A DNA stretch of 12,883 nucleotides from positions 1-12,883 of the forward strand of contig JAKAXN010000098.1 in NCBI GenBank assembly GCA_021816565.1, written 5' to 3'. Under the pieces are notes generated by a model that had not been told where the DNA came from, searched no databases, and was given only the letters and a program-made list of their open reading frames with translations. The position numbers and the translations under genes were made by a program. Origin of the DNA: Actinomycetes bacterium. GTDB lineage: Bacteria; Actinomycetota; Acidimicrobiia; Acidimicrobiales; Palsa-688. Shown here one piece after another: positions 1-6,582 of the stretch (within the stretch, counting starts at the first letter, position 1; each line of letters begins with the position of its first letter).

Positions 1-9
1 CAATGCCCT

Positions 10-48
10 GTCCCGGTGGACGAAACGGGCCGTCCCGGTGGACGAAAC
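10..48. repeat. Two 17-bp direct repeats, each with a GTCC-N4-GGAC dyad
   Basis: The 17-mer GTCCCGGTGGACGAAAC occurs at 10-26 and again at 32-48, so the copies are 22 bp apart, about two helical turns. Each copy contains the inverted repeat GTCC-N4-GGAC. The pair ends 44 nt before the proposed start of the F420-type oxidoreductase and 31 nt before its -10 box. That position would suit an upstream activator or repressor site, with the IclR product encoded next door as one candidate. The repeats are seen directly; the regulatory role is inference. A chance local duplication is the alternative. Confidence 0.45.
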
Positions 49-79
49 ACCGCAGTGCGGCCTCGCTCCGGCTGGCCCT

Positions 80-85
80 TACTGT
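80..85 (+). promoter_or_regulatory. Candidate -10 box (TACTGT) for the LLM oxidoreductase
   Basis: TACTGT fits the actinobacterial TANNNT -10 consensus and lies 6 nt before GTG 92. Transcription would then start at or next to the start codon, giving a leaderless mRNA. There is no good -35 match. Confidence 0.45.
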
Positions 86-91
86 CGAGCC

Positions 92-988
92 GTGCGCTTC
101 TCCACCATGTACTCGATGATCGAGCCGTCGTACTACGCGCCGCTGGCCCAGGCGGCCGAGGCCGCCGGCTTCTCCAGCATCGGCTTGGCGGACAGCATCT
201 GCTACCCGGAGCAGTCCGACTCCACCTACCCGTACAACTTCGACGGCACCCGGGAGTTCCTGGAGAACAAGCCGTTCATCGAGCCCCTGATCTGCGCTGC
301 CGCCATGGGCGCGGTGACCAAGACGCTGCGCTTCCACACCGCGGTGCTGAAGCTGCCGATCCGCAACCCGGTGATCTTCGCCAAGGAGGTCACCTCGGTG
401 GCGGCCATCACCGGCGGCCGGTTCGACCTGGGCGTCGGCATCAGCCCGTGGCCCGACGACTACGAGGTGTGCGGGGTCCCCTGGGCCGGTCGGGGCCGGC
501 GCTTCGAGGAGTGCATCGACATCGTCTCCCGGCTCTCGAGCGGCGGGTACGCCGAGCACCACGGCGAGTTCTACGACTTCCGGTCCATCCGGCTCAACCC
601 CGGCGCCCGGGTGCCCATCCTGATCGGCGGTCACAGCGAGAGGAGCCTCGACCGGGCGGCCCGGCTGGGCGACGGCTGGCTGCCGGCGGGCATGTCCCTC
701 GACGAGCTGCGCCCCGCTATGGCCCGCCTGGCGGAGCTGCGCCGCCGCTACGGGCGCGACCATCTCCCCTTCGCGGTGCACGCGATATGCATGGAGGCCT
801 TCACCGCCGAGGGGGTGCGCCGGCTGGCCGACATCGGCGTGACCCACGCAGTCGGAGGCTTCAGCTCGTTCAACCCCTACGGCCGCGACGCTGATAGCGA
901 ACCGCTCCAGGACAAGATCGACGCCCTCAACCGCTACGCCGAGCGGGTCATCGCCCCCACCGCCGACCTGGAGCCCGCCCCGATCTAG
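92..988 (+). CDS. LLM class F420-dependent oxidoreductase (luciferase-like)
   Basis: A predicted 298-residue TIM-barrel oxidoreductase of the luciferase-like family, whose actinobacterial members usually use coenzyme F420. The usual family landmarks are present: an N-terminal strand and helix ending AAEAAGFSSIGLAD (about residues 21-34), KLPIRNPVIFAKEV (87-100) followed by TGGRFDLGVG (108-117), SPWPDDYEVCGVPW (118-131), and PILIGG...RAARLGDGWLP (175-198). The substrate cannot be read from sequence. In mycobacteria related proteins accompany sterol catabolism, which suits the neighbours. GTG 92 is chosen over ATG 38 because the family normally begins a few residues before this strand, the 18 extra residues look non-native, and a -10 box lies 6 nt upstream of the GTG. 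A hairpin follows the stop. Confidence 0.85.
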   Translation: MRFSTMYSMIEPSYYAPLAQAAEAAGFSSIGLADSICYPEQSDSTYPYNFDGTREFLENKPFIEPLICAAAMGAVTKTLRFHTAVLKLPIRNPVIFAKEVTSVAAITGGRFDLGVGISPWPDDYEVCGVPWAGRGRRFEECIDIVSRLSSGGYAEHHGEFYDFRSIRLNPGARVPILIGGHSERSLDRAARLGDGWLPAGMSLDELRPAMARLAELRRRYGRDHLPFAVHAICMEAFTAEGVRRLADIGVTHAVGGFSSFNPYGRDADSEPLQDKIDALNRYAERVIAPTADLEPAPI

Positions 989-992
989 GCGC

Positions 993-1009
993 CGCCGCCC
1001 GGAGCGGCG
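993..1009 (+). terminator. Hairpin after the LLM gene (terminator-like, no U tract)
   Basis: CGCCGC (993-998) and GCGGCG (1004-1009) form a perfect 6-bp stem with a 5-nt loop, starting 4 nt after the LLM stop codon. No T-run follows, so intrinsic termination is uncertain. The loop and 3' arm contain the 10-mer CCGGAGCGGC, discussed under findings. Confidence 0.3.
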
Positions 1010-1035
1010 ATCCCCCACCGCGTCCCACCCAGCGG

Positions 1036-1041
1036 TATGAT
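1036..1041 (+). promoter_or_regulatory. -10 box (TATGAT) for the IclR gene
   Basis: TATGAT is one base from the TATAAT consensus and ends 7 nt before GTG 1049, implying a leaderless transcript starting at that GTG. The box overlaps the alternative ATG at 1037, so that ATG is unlikely to be the real start. Confidence 0.55.
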
Positions 1042-1048
1042 CGGCGCG

Positions 1049-1966
1049 GTGACGGCGGACGTCGAGGGCACGAGGGCGATGGATACGGGGGCGACGGATA
1101 CGGGGGCGATGGGGCCGGCCGGGGAGGCCGAGCACCGTGAGTCGGTCGCCGGGCGGATCTCCATGATCATCGGGGCCTTCGACGCCGGAGCCCCGACGCT
1201 GAGCCTCAGCCAGCTGACGGAGCGTACCGGGCTTCCCAAGTCGACGGTCCACCGGATGGCCGACCAGCTCGTCGAGTACCGCTGGCTCGAGCGCACGCCG
1301 ACCGGCTACCGGCTGGGGATCAGGTTCTTCGAGGTGGGCGGGCTGGTGTCCAGCCGGACCCACCTGCGGGAGCGGTCGCTCCCGTTCCTGCAGGACCTGC
1401 AGGCCGCCACCCGCCACTCGGTGCACCTGGGGATCCTCGACGGGCGCGACGTGGTGATCCTCGAGAAGCTGTGGGGTCACGACTCGACCACCCTGCCCAC
1501 CCGGGTGGGTGGCCGGATGCCGGCCCACTGCACCGCCGCCGGCAAGGCCCTGCTGGCGTTCTCCCACGACCGGACCGTCGACGAGATCGTCGCCGGCGGC
1601 CTGGACCGGCGGACCGGGCGGACCATCGTGGTACCGGAGCTGTTCCGCCAGGAGCTGGCCACCGTGCGCACGGCCCACTGGGCCCTCGAGACCGAGGAGA
1701 ACGTGGCCGGCCTCCGCTGCGTCGCCGCCCCCATCCGGGGCTCGGGTCGGGCCATCGCCGCGGTGTCGGTCAGCGGCCCGGTGCACAAGGTGGACGTGAG
1801 CCGGGTGGTGCCGCTGGTGCGGCGCTGCGCCGGGGACATCTGGAACCAGCTGTTCGGCCGGAGATCGGCCCGTGACGGCGCCGGCCCCGACCCCGATACC
1901 CGCAACCCCTGGGACGTCGAGCAGTGGTGGGACTGGCTGGAGCAGATCTCCGGGGAGTGGATGTAG
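1049..1966 (+). CDS. IclR family transcriptional regulator
   Basis: A 305-residue regulator. The winged helix-turn-helix covers about residues 32-95, with the recognition region LSQLTERTGLPKSTVHRM (53-70). The IclR effector-binding domain follows, with typical blocks HLGILDGRDVVILEK (126-140), GRMPAHCTAAGKALLA (155-170) and GLRCVAAPIRGS (221-232). IclR proteins often control catabolic operons in response to small aromatic or organic acids, and this is the only regulator in the window. The last 40 residues form an unusual tryptophan-rich tail (WDVEQWWDWLEQISGEW). GTG 1049 is preferred because a TATGAT box lies 7 nt upstream. ATG 1037, 1079 and 1109 are alternatives. The N-terminal arm before the HTH is low in complexity and includes a 15-bp tandem repeat. 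The protein family is certain; the target genes are inferred. Confidence 0.88.
   Translation: MTADVEGTRAMDTGATDTGAMGPAGEAEHRESVAGRISMIIGAFDAGAPTLSLSQLTERTGLPKSTVHRMADQLVEYRWLERTPTGYRLGIRFFEVGGLVSSRTHLRERSLPFLQDLQAATRHSVHLGILDGRDVVILEKLWGHDSTTLPTRVGGRMPAHCTAAGKALLAFSHDRTVDEIVAGGLDRRTGRTIVVPELFRQELATVRTAHWALETEENVAGLRCVAAPIRGSGRAIAAVSVSGPVHKVDVSRVVPLVRRCAGDIWNQLFGRRSARDGAGPDPDTRNPWDVEQWWDWLEQISGEWM
1081..1110 (+). repeat. 15-bp tandem repeat in the IclR N-terminus
   Basis: The 14-mer GGATACGGGGGCGA occurs at 1081-1094 and 1096-1109 in tandem 15-bp units, encoding DTGA-T-DTGA-M. It sits in the poorly conserved arm before the HTH and is probably replication-slippage material with no functional role. 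Confidence 0.6.
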
Positions 1967-2033
1967 CACCCGGAGCGGCCGTAGGGCCGGGCCGCCGGTG
2001 TCCCGGCTGCCGGGATAGAGCACCGGAGCGGCC
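1966..2033. repeat. Imperfect direct repeats flanking a palindrome, IclR to KstD gap
   Basis: GCACC(C)GGAGCGGCC occurs at 1966-1980 and 2020-2033, differing by one inserted C. Between the copies are two hairpin-capable elements: CGGCC-N4-GGCCG (1976-1989) and the perfect inverted repeat TCCCGG-CTG-CCGGGA (2001-2015). All lie in the 93-bp gap before the flavoprotein gene. The right-hand copy would fall at about -37 to -28 relative to the proposed transcription start. A regulator site or a weak terminator for the IclR gene are both possible readings. Confidence 0.4.
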
Positions 2034-2046
2034 CTTCTCCCCTCTT

Positions 2047-2052
2047 TATCAT
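2047..2052 (+). promoter_or_regulatory. -10 box (TATCAT) for the KstD-like gene
   Basis: TATCAT lies in a short T-rich stretch and ends 7 nt before ATG 2060, the same geometry as at the IclR gene. It predicts a leaderless mRNA. There is no convincing -35. Confidence 0.5.
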
Positions 2053-2059
2053 CGGCGGG

Positions 2060-3748
2060 ATGGACAGGGAGTGGGATTCGTCGTTCGACGTGGTGGTGGT
2101 GGGCAGCGGTGCCGGGGGGATGACGGCGGCGCTGACCGCCCGGGCGGCCGGCGCCCGGGTGGTGCTGGTCGAGAAGGCCGCCAGGTACGGCGGCAGCACC
2201 GCCCTCTCCGGCGGGGGCATCTGGGCGCCGAACAACCCGACCCTGCGCCGGGCCGGTAGGGGCGACGACCCGGCCGACGTGCTGCGCTACCTACGCGCCG
2301 TGGTAGGTGACCGGGTGCCGGCGTCCCGGCTGGAGATGTTCGCCACCGCCGCCCCGCTGGCCCTCGAGTTCCTGGAGGCCCAGAGCCCGCACCTGCGCTT
2401 CTTCTGGTGCCGCGGGTACAGCGACTACCACCCGGAGTACCCGGGGGGCCGCCCCGATGGTCGCTCCATCGAGGCCCTGCCGTTCGACAAGCGCAAGCTC
2501 GGCACCATGGAGGCCGACCTGCTCGACACCGGCATCCGGGGCCCGGCCGGGCTGTGGATCACCGCCACCGACTTCCACGACCTGGGCCAGGCCACCAGGA
2601 CCTGGGTGGGCAAGCGGGCGCTGCTGCGGGCGGCCGGCCGGGTGGCCTCGAATGTGGTGCTGCGCCGCCGGATGGCCACCACCGGCCAGGCGCTCATCGC
2701 CCGGCTGCGCCTGGCGCTGGCCGAGGCCGGGGTGGAGCTGTGGCTGCAGTCGCCGGTCACGGAGCTGATCCGCGACGGGGCCTCGGGCCGGGTCACCGGG
2801 GTGGCGGTGGAGCGCAACGGGACCGTCCAGCGCCTCGAGGCGGCCCGCGGCGTGGTCCTGGCCACCGGCGGTTTCGACCACAACGCCGAGCTGCGGGCCA
2901 AGTACCTGAGCAGCGTCGACCACGACTGGAGCATGGGGGCGCCCAGCAACACCGGTGACGGCATCCGCCTGGGCGAGGATCTCGGGGCCGGCCTGGACCT
3001 GATGGACGACGCCTGGTGGATGCCGGCCATCGAGCAGCCCAAGGGCCGGCTGTTCCCGCTGGTGTCGGAAAGGTCCATGCCCGGATCGATCATCGTCAAC
3101 CAGGCCGGACGCCGCTTCACCAACGAGTCGGCGCCTTATGTCAACTTCATCCACGATCAGCTCCGCCTCGAGCGGGAGGAGGGCGGTCACGTCCCGGTGT
3201 GGTTCATCATGGACGAGAGGGCCCGTCGCCGCTACCAGTTCGCCGGGATCCCCCCGGCCATGGCCCTGCCGAAGTCCTGGTACGGCATCGGCACCCTGCA
3301 CCGGGCCGGCAGCGTCGAGGATCTGGCCGGGAAGATCGGGGTGCCGGCCGGCGCCCTGGCCGAGACCGTCACCCGCTTCAACGCCGGGGCCCGCGCCGGG
3401 CGCGACGAGGACTTCAAGAGGGGCGACAGCGCCTACGACCGCTATTACGGCGATCCCACCCTCGCCAACCCCTGCCTCAACGAGCTGGTGAGACCTCCCT
3501 TCTACGCCGCCAAGCTGGTGCCCGGCGATCTCGGGACCAAGGGCGGCCTCTTGACCGACGAGCAGGCCCGGGTGCTGCGTGAGGACGGCTCGGTGGTCGA
3601 GGGCCTCTACGCCGTAGGTAACACCTCGGCATCGGTCATGGGCAACGAGTACGCCGGGGCCGGAGCCACCATCGGCCCCAGCCTGACCTTCGGCTGGGTG
3701 GCCGCCCGCCACGCCACCGGCAATCCCCTCGAACTGGCCGGCGCCTAG
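2060..3748 (+). CDS. 3-ketosteroid delta1-dehydrogenase-like FAD flavoprotein
   Basis: A 562-residue flavoprotein of the fumarate reductase/KstD family. The FAD-binding fold opens with VVVVGSGAGGMTAAL (11-25), acidic E38 in VLVEKA and GGSTALSGGG (44-53). ATGGF (268-272) and GLYAVGN (515-521) are further dinucleotide-binding blocks. KstD-type features are GYSDYHPEYPGGRPDGRSIE (119-138), VNQAGRRFTNESAPY (346-360) and VMGNEYAGAGATIGPSLTFG (526-545). Y531 and G535 match the Tyr-x3-Gly pair (Tyr487/Gly491 in Rhodococcus KstD1), and Y360 is a likely counterpart of Tyr318. Family members remove hydrogens from C1-C2 of 3-ketosteroids, priming ring opening. At 562 residues it is somewhat longer than the usual 510-560, so the substrate may differ. 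It stands alone after the IclR gene and converges with the hydrolase across a 17-bp gap. Confidence 0.78.
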   Translation: MDREWDSSFDVVVVGSGAGGMTAALTARAAGARVVLVEKAARYGGSTALSGGGIWAPNNPTLRRAGRGDDPADVLRYLRAVVGDRVPASRLEMFATAAPLALEFLEAQSPHLRFFWCRGYSDYHPEYPGGRPDGRSIEALPFDKRKLGTMEADLLDTGIRGPAGLWITATDFHDLGQATRTWVGKRALLRAAGRVASNVVLRRRMATTGQALIARLRLALAEAGVELWLQSPVTELIRDGASGRVTGVAVERNGTVQRLEAARGVVLATGGFDHNAELRAKYLSSVDHDWSMGAPSNTGDGIRLGEDLGAGLDLMDDAWWMPAIEQPKGRLFPLVSERSMPGSIIVNQAGRRFTNESAPYVNFIHDQLRLEREEGGHVPVWFIMDERARRRYQFAGIPPAMALPKSWYGIGTLHRAGSVEDLAGKIGVPAGALAETVTRFNAGARAGRDEDFKRGDSAYDRYYGDPTLANPCLNELVRPPFYAAKLVPGDLGTKGGLLTDEQARVLREDGSVVEGLYAVGNTSASVMGNEYAGAGATIGPSLTFGWVAARHATGNPLELAGA

Positions 3749-3765
3749 CCGGTTGCCCCGGGGGC

Positions 3766-4605
3766 CTACCGGGTGAGGAAGTCGATCACCAGCCGCTCGA
3801 AGTCGGCCTTGCGCTCGACCTGGGCCCAGTGGCCGCAGCGGGAGAAGAGGTGCAACTCGGCGTTGGGCATCTGGCGGAACCCGAACAGGGCCCCCTCCAC
3901 CGGGAGCATGCGGTCGTCACGACCCCAGGTGATGAGCGTCGGGGCCTTGATGCCCCGCACCCGGGCCCACATGGGGACCGCCTCGGGATGCTGCCCGAGG
4001 GAGGCGAAGATGGCTATAGCCGACTGCATGGCGCCGGGAGCCATGGCGTTGGCCAGCCGCTCCTCGATCAGCTCGTCGTCGACCACCGCCTTGTTGGCGA
4101 CCATCGTGTCGACCCACGCCGCCATGGCCGCCTTCGACGGAGCCATCATGAACTCGCCGAGCCGGCGGGCCCCCTCGCTCGGCTCGGGGCCGACGATGTT
4201 GGCCGCCAGGCCGCCCGGGCCCATGCCCACGATGCGCTCCACCCGATCGGGATACGCCAGGGCGAACTCCAGGGCCACGTAGCCCCCCATCGAGTTGCCG
4301 AGCAGGTGGGCCCTGTCCACACCGAGGCCGTCGAGCAGGCGGGCCACGTGGTCGGCCGCCACCCTGGGGTAGGCGCGGTCCAGAGTCGGCAGATCGCTGC
4401 GGCCGAATCCGGGCATGTCCATGACCACGGTGCGGAACCGCTCGGCGAAGACCGGGAAGTTGCCCCGGAAGTTGGACCACCCGCTGACCCCCGGCCCGGA
4501 GCCGTGGAGGAGGATGAGGGTCGGGCCGCTCCCCGCTTCGTGGTAGTGGAGTCGGCACTCCCCTTCCAGGTACCGGCTCGTAGAGTCGAAGTCCAGTGTG
4601 CTCAC
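3766..4605 (-). CDS. HsaD/BphD-type alpha/beta hydrolase (meta-cleavage product hydrolase)
   Basis: A 279-residue alpha/beta-hydrolase that closely resembles carbon-carbon bond hydrolases of meta-cleavage pathways such as HsaD and BphD. The oxyanion region is HGSGPGVSGWSNF (34-46). The nucleophile is S105 in GNSMGG. The acid is D231 in WGRDDRMLP, and the base is H259 in CGHWAQVE. The MGPGGL (128-133) and EGARRLGEFMMAPS (144-157) segments match the family's lid region. Such enzymes hydrolyse the dienone formed by extradiol cleavage; in steroid degradation HsaD splits the 4,9-DSHA product. The partner extradiol dioxygenase is not in the window. The start is GTG 4605, with TAGGCT 8 nt upstream. 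The gene is divergent from the HsaA-like gene, and the two share a 133-bp control region. The HsaD-like family is confident; the exact substrate is not. Confidence 0.8.
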   Translation of the reverse strand: MSTLDFDSTSRYLEGECRLHYHEAGSGPTLILLHGSGPGVSGWSNFRGNFPVFAERFRTVVMDMPGFGRSDLPTLDRAYPRVAADHVARLLDGLGVDRAHLLGNSMGGYVALEFALAYPDRVERIVGMGPGGLAANIVGPEPSEGARRLGEFMMAPSKAAMAAWVDTMVANKAVVDDELIEERLANAMAPGAMQSAIAIFASLGQHPEAVPMWARVRGIKAPTLITWGRDDRMLPVEGALFGFRQMPNAELHLFSRCGHWAQVERKADFERLVIDFLTR

Positions 4606-4613
4606 GGCGCCCG

Positions 4614-4619
4614 AGCCTA
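4614..4619 (-). promoter_or_regulatory. Candidate -10 box (TAGGCT) for the HsaD-like gene
   Basis: On the minus strand TAGGCT fits TANNNT and ends 8 nt before GTG 4605. This is consistent with a leaderless transcript. The sequence match is moderate and the -35 is not recognisable. Confidence 0.4.
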
Positions 4620-4680
4620 ACCACGGGCCTCCGGGGCCGGCCGGGCCATGTCCCAGCTACCGGTATGGGGTTCTAGCGGA

Positions 4681-4722
4681 AGAGTCGGCCCCACGGCAGA
4701 CTTTCCCCGCCAGCCCGACTCT
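4681..4722 (+). promoter_or_regulatory. 8-bp inverted repeat just upstream of the HsaA-like gene's RBS
   Basis: AGAGTCGG (4681-4688) and CCGACTCT (4715-4722) are perfect complements around a 26-nt interior. The right arm ends 2 nt before the Shine-Dalgarno AAGGAG. It could fold in the 5' leader of the mRNA or serve as a spaced operator in the divergent hydrolase/hydroxylase promoter region. The structure is seen; the function is inferred. Confidence 0.4.
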
Positions 4723-4724
4723 CC

Positions 4725-4730
4725 AAGGAG
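4725..4730 (+). promoter_or_regulatory. Strong RBS (AAGGAG) fixing the HsaA-like start
   Basis: AAGGAG ends 8 nt before GTG 4739, an ideal spacing. It decides the start over upstream in-frame codons that would add 47 proline- and alanine-rich residues. It is one of only two clear Shine-Dalgarno sites in the window; most other genes look leaderless. Confidence 0.75.
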
Positions 4731-4738
4731 CAACAGCA

Positions 4739-5902
4739 GTGAGCGAAGCCGACGTCCTAGACCACATCCGTGACCTGGCGCCACTGATCCGGGAGCGGGC
4801 CCCCGAGGCGGAGAAGGAGCGGCGGCTGCCCGATGCCTCGGTGAAGGAGCTGAAGGACACCGGGGTCATGCGCCTGCTCCAGCCGAAGCGCTACGGCGGC
4901 TACGAGGCGGACCCCCGGCTGTTCTACCAGTGCCTGCTCACCGTGGCCTCCTCGTGCGGCTCCACCGGTTGGGTCACCGGCGTGGTGGGCGTCCACCCGT
5001 GGCAGATAGCCCTGTTCCCCGACCAGGTCCAGGCCGAGGTGTGGGGCGACGACCCCGACACCTGGGTCAGCTCCTCGTACATGCCGGGCGGCCGCATGAC
5101 CCCCACCGAGGGCGGCTTCACGCTCAACGGCCGCTGGAGCTTCTCCTCCGGCTGCGACCACTGCCAGTGGGCCATCCTGGGCGTGATCCTCGACCACGGC
5201 GACGGGAATCCCCCGGAGATGTGGAACGTCCTGATCCCGAGGAGCGACTACCGCATCGAGGATGTCTGGCACACGATGGGTCTGTGCGGGACCGGCAGCA
5301 ACGACATCGTGGTCGAGGACCTCTTCGTCCCGGCGCACCGGGCCCTCAACCTGGTCCAGATGTTCTCCTGGGAGAGCCCCGGGCTGGACGTCAACACCTC
5401 CCCGCTGTACCGGCTGCCCTTCGCCACCATGTTCGCCAATGCCATCACCGGCGCCATAATCGGCATGGCCGAGGGCATCCTGGCGGAGAACCTGGAGTAC
5501 ACCAAGGCCCGGGTCAGCAAGAGCTGGGGCAAGGCCACCGAGGACCCCTACACGGTGTCGGCTCTCGGCCGGGCCGCCAGCGAGGTGGATGCCTGCCGGA
5601 CCCACCTGCTGCGCAACATCGGCGACATGTACGATGCGGCCTCGCGGGGTGAGGCCGTCACCATCGAGATGCGCAGCCGGGCTCGCCGGGATCAGGTGCA
5701 GGGCACCCAGAGGGCCATCTCCGCCATCGACGAGATCTTCGACCGCAGCGGGGCCGGCACCATCATGCTGGCCAACCCCATACAGCGGCTGTGGCGCGAC
5801 GCCCACGCCGGTCGCCACCACACGGTCAACTCCATCGACCGGTCCCTGCACAGCTACGGCATGACGGTGATGGGCTTCAACCCCACCGACGTGATGATCT
5901 GA
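4739..5902 (+). CDS. HsaA-type flavin-dependent monooxygenase (acyl-CoA dehydrogenase fold)
   Basis: A 387-residue group D flavin monooxygenase with an acyl-CoA dehydrogenase fold. It resembles HsaA, which hydroxylates the phenolic 3-HSA intermediate of steroid degradation to a catechol using reduced flavin from HsaB. Signature blocks are RRLPDASVKELKDTGVMRLL (28-47), CGSTGWVTGVVGVHPW (73-88), SSGCDHCQWA (137-146), LIPRSDYRIEDVW (165-177), GLCGTGSNDIVVEDLFVP (181-198), RARRDQVQGTQRAI (314-327) and PIQRLWRDAHAGRHH (347-361). These correspond to flavin- and substrate-site regions of HsaA and related two-component hydroxylases, not to the acyl-CoA pocket of true dehydrogenases. Its length is close to mycobacterial HsaA. 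The matching reductase is probably the HsaB-like gene at 8800-9276. The stop codon overlaps the next start (TGATG), so it is translationally coupled to the SnoaL-like gene. Confidence 0.85.
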   Translation: MSEADVLDHIRDLAPLIRERAPEAEKERRLPDASVKELKDTGVMRLLQPKRYGGYEADPRLFYQCLLTVASSCGSTGWVTGVVGVHPWQIALFPDQVQAEVWGDDPDTWVSSSYMPGGRMTPTEGGFTLNGRWSFSSGCDHCQWAILGVILDHGDGNPPEMWNVLIPRSDYRIEDVWHTMGLCGTGSNDIVVEDLFVPAHRALNLVQMFSWESPGLDVNTSPLYRLPFATMFANAITGAIIGMAEGILAENLEYTKARVSKSWGKATEDPYTVSALGRAASEVDACRTHLLRNIGDMYDAASRGEAVTIEMRSRARRDQVQGTQRAISAIDEIFDRSGAGTIMLANPIQRLWRDAHAGRHHTVNSIDRSLHSYGMTVMGFNPTDVMI

Positions 5903-6363
5903 TGACGCCCGCCGACCTGGTCGAGATGGAGTCCATCAAGGCGGTCAAGTACCGCTACCTGAGGGCCGTCGACACCAGGGACTGGGACCTCCTGGCCACC
6001 ACCCTCACCGAGGACGCCACGTCCGCCTACAGCAGCGGGAAGCTCAGCTACGAGGGGCGCGACGCCATCATCGGCTTCCTCCGCGAGTCCATGCCCGAGA
6101 AGGACATGCTCACCTCGCACAAGGTGCACCACCCGGAGATCGAGATAACCGGCCCGACCACCGCCACCGCCCGGTGGGCCCTCGAGGATGTGGTGATCGT
6201 GGTCCCGGCCGGGATCACCATCCGCGGCGCCGCCTACTACGAGGACCGCATGGAAAAGGTGGACGGCCAGTGGCGCATCAGCCACACCGGCTACCGGCGG
6301 GTGTACGAGGAGATGTCCAAGCGGGAAGGCATAACCCTCACCGACCACTGGTGGGCCGACTGA
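5902..6363 (+). CDS. SnoaL-like / NTF2-like family protein
   Basis: A 153-residue protein with the cone-shaped NTF2/SnoaL fold: N-terminal helices MESIKAVKYRYLRAVDTRDWDLL (about 9-31), then sheet strands ending with GGQWRISHTGYRR-like sequence at 122-133. The VDTRDWD element (D24, D28) and the SHKVHH element (H73-H77) occupy the places of the Asp and His active-site pair in LinA and scytalone dehydratase. A dehydratase, isomerase or lyase is therefore possible, though many family members have no known activity. ATG 5902 shares one base with the hydroxylase stop, which implies co-translation and a role on the same substrate stream. This family is often found beside steroid and polyketide catabolic genes. 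Function is not assignable with confidence. Confidence 0.8.
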   Translation: MTPADLVEMESIKAVKYRYLRAVDTRDWDLLATTLTEDATSAYSSGKLSYEGRDAIIGFLRESMPEKDMLTSHKVHHPEIEITGPTTATARWALEDVVIVVPAGITIRGAAYYEDRMEKVDGQWRISHTGYRRVYEEMSKREGITLTDHWWAD

Positions 6364-6394
6364 CTGATCCCGCCGGGCTTCGGCAACCGGTTGG

Positions 6395-6493
6395 TCAGGA
6401 GCCCGAGCGGAACCGTACGACGGCGAGGATGGTGATGAGGACCACGGCGAGGACGATGAAGAGGGCCAACTCCCATCCGACTACGGCGAGCAT
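6395..6493 (-). CDS. Small single-span membrane peptide, 32 residues (candidate)
   Basis: An open frame on the minus strand encodes MLAVVGWELALFIVLAVV followed by LITILAVVRFRSGS, ending in TGA. Residues about 8-27 form one continuous hydrophobic segment, flanked by a tryptophan/glutamate N-terminal side and an Arg-x-Arg C-terminal side, as expected of a one-pass membrane protein with the C-terminus in the cytoplasm. The ribosome-binding site is weak (GGAG 11 nt upstream) and there is no clean -10 box. Its membrane-like composition in 75% GC DNA and the lack of any other gene here support it. I do not recognise the family. It could be a conserved small protein of the lineage or a chance frame. 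Confidence 0.4.
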   Translation of the reverse strand: MLAVVGWELALFIVLAVVLITILAVVRFRSGS

Positions 6494-6582
6494 GACTATC
6501 GGCGCTCCAAGACGGGTCTGATCGGTTCTCCTCGAGCCTCGCCTCCCGCCGAGCGCCCCACGTCACCTGCCGGGGGTGATCC

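Noticed and set aside
10..48. Start of a CRISPR array or a transposon end
   Set aside because: There are only two copies with a 5-nt gap, no further units, no terminal inverted repeat and no transposase nearby.
16..894. Plus-strand frame overlapping the LLM oxidoreductase in another register
   Set aside because: The product is an Arg/Pro/Gly-rich shadow; the alternative frame has the oxidoreductase motifs.
2291..3712. Long minus-strand open frame (473 codons) opposite the KstD-like gene
   Set aside because: It is the usual antisense shadow in very GC-rich DNA. The product is low-complexity Gly/His/Pro/Val-rich sequence with no domain, while the plus-strand product has a complete flavoprotein fold.
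3749..3765. Terminator between the KstD-like gene and the hydrolase
   Set aside because: The 17-bp gap has only a short GCCC/GGGC match with almost no loop and no T-run; not convincing.
3829..4620. Plus-strand frame opposite the hydrolase
   Set aside because: His/Ala/Glu-rich shadow without a domain; the hydrolase has its complete catalytic triad on the other strand.
4757..5851. Long minus-strand open frame opposite the HsaA-like gene
   Set aside because: Same composition artefact; the sense strand encodes a full HsaA-type protein with conserved blocks throughout.
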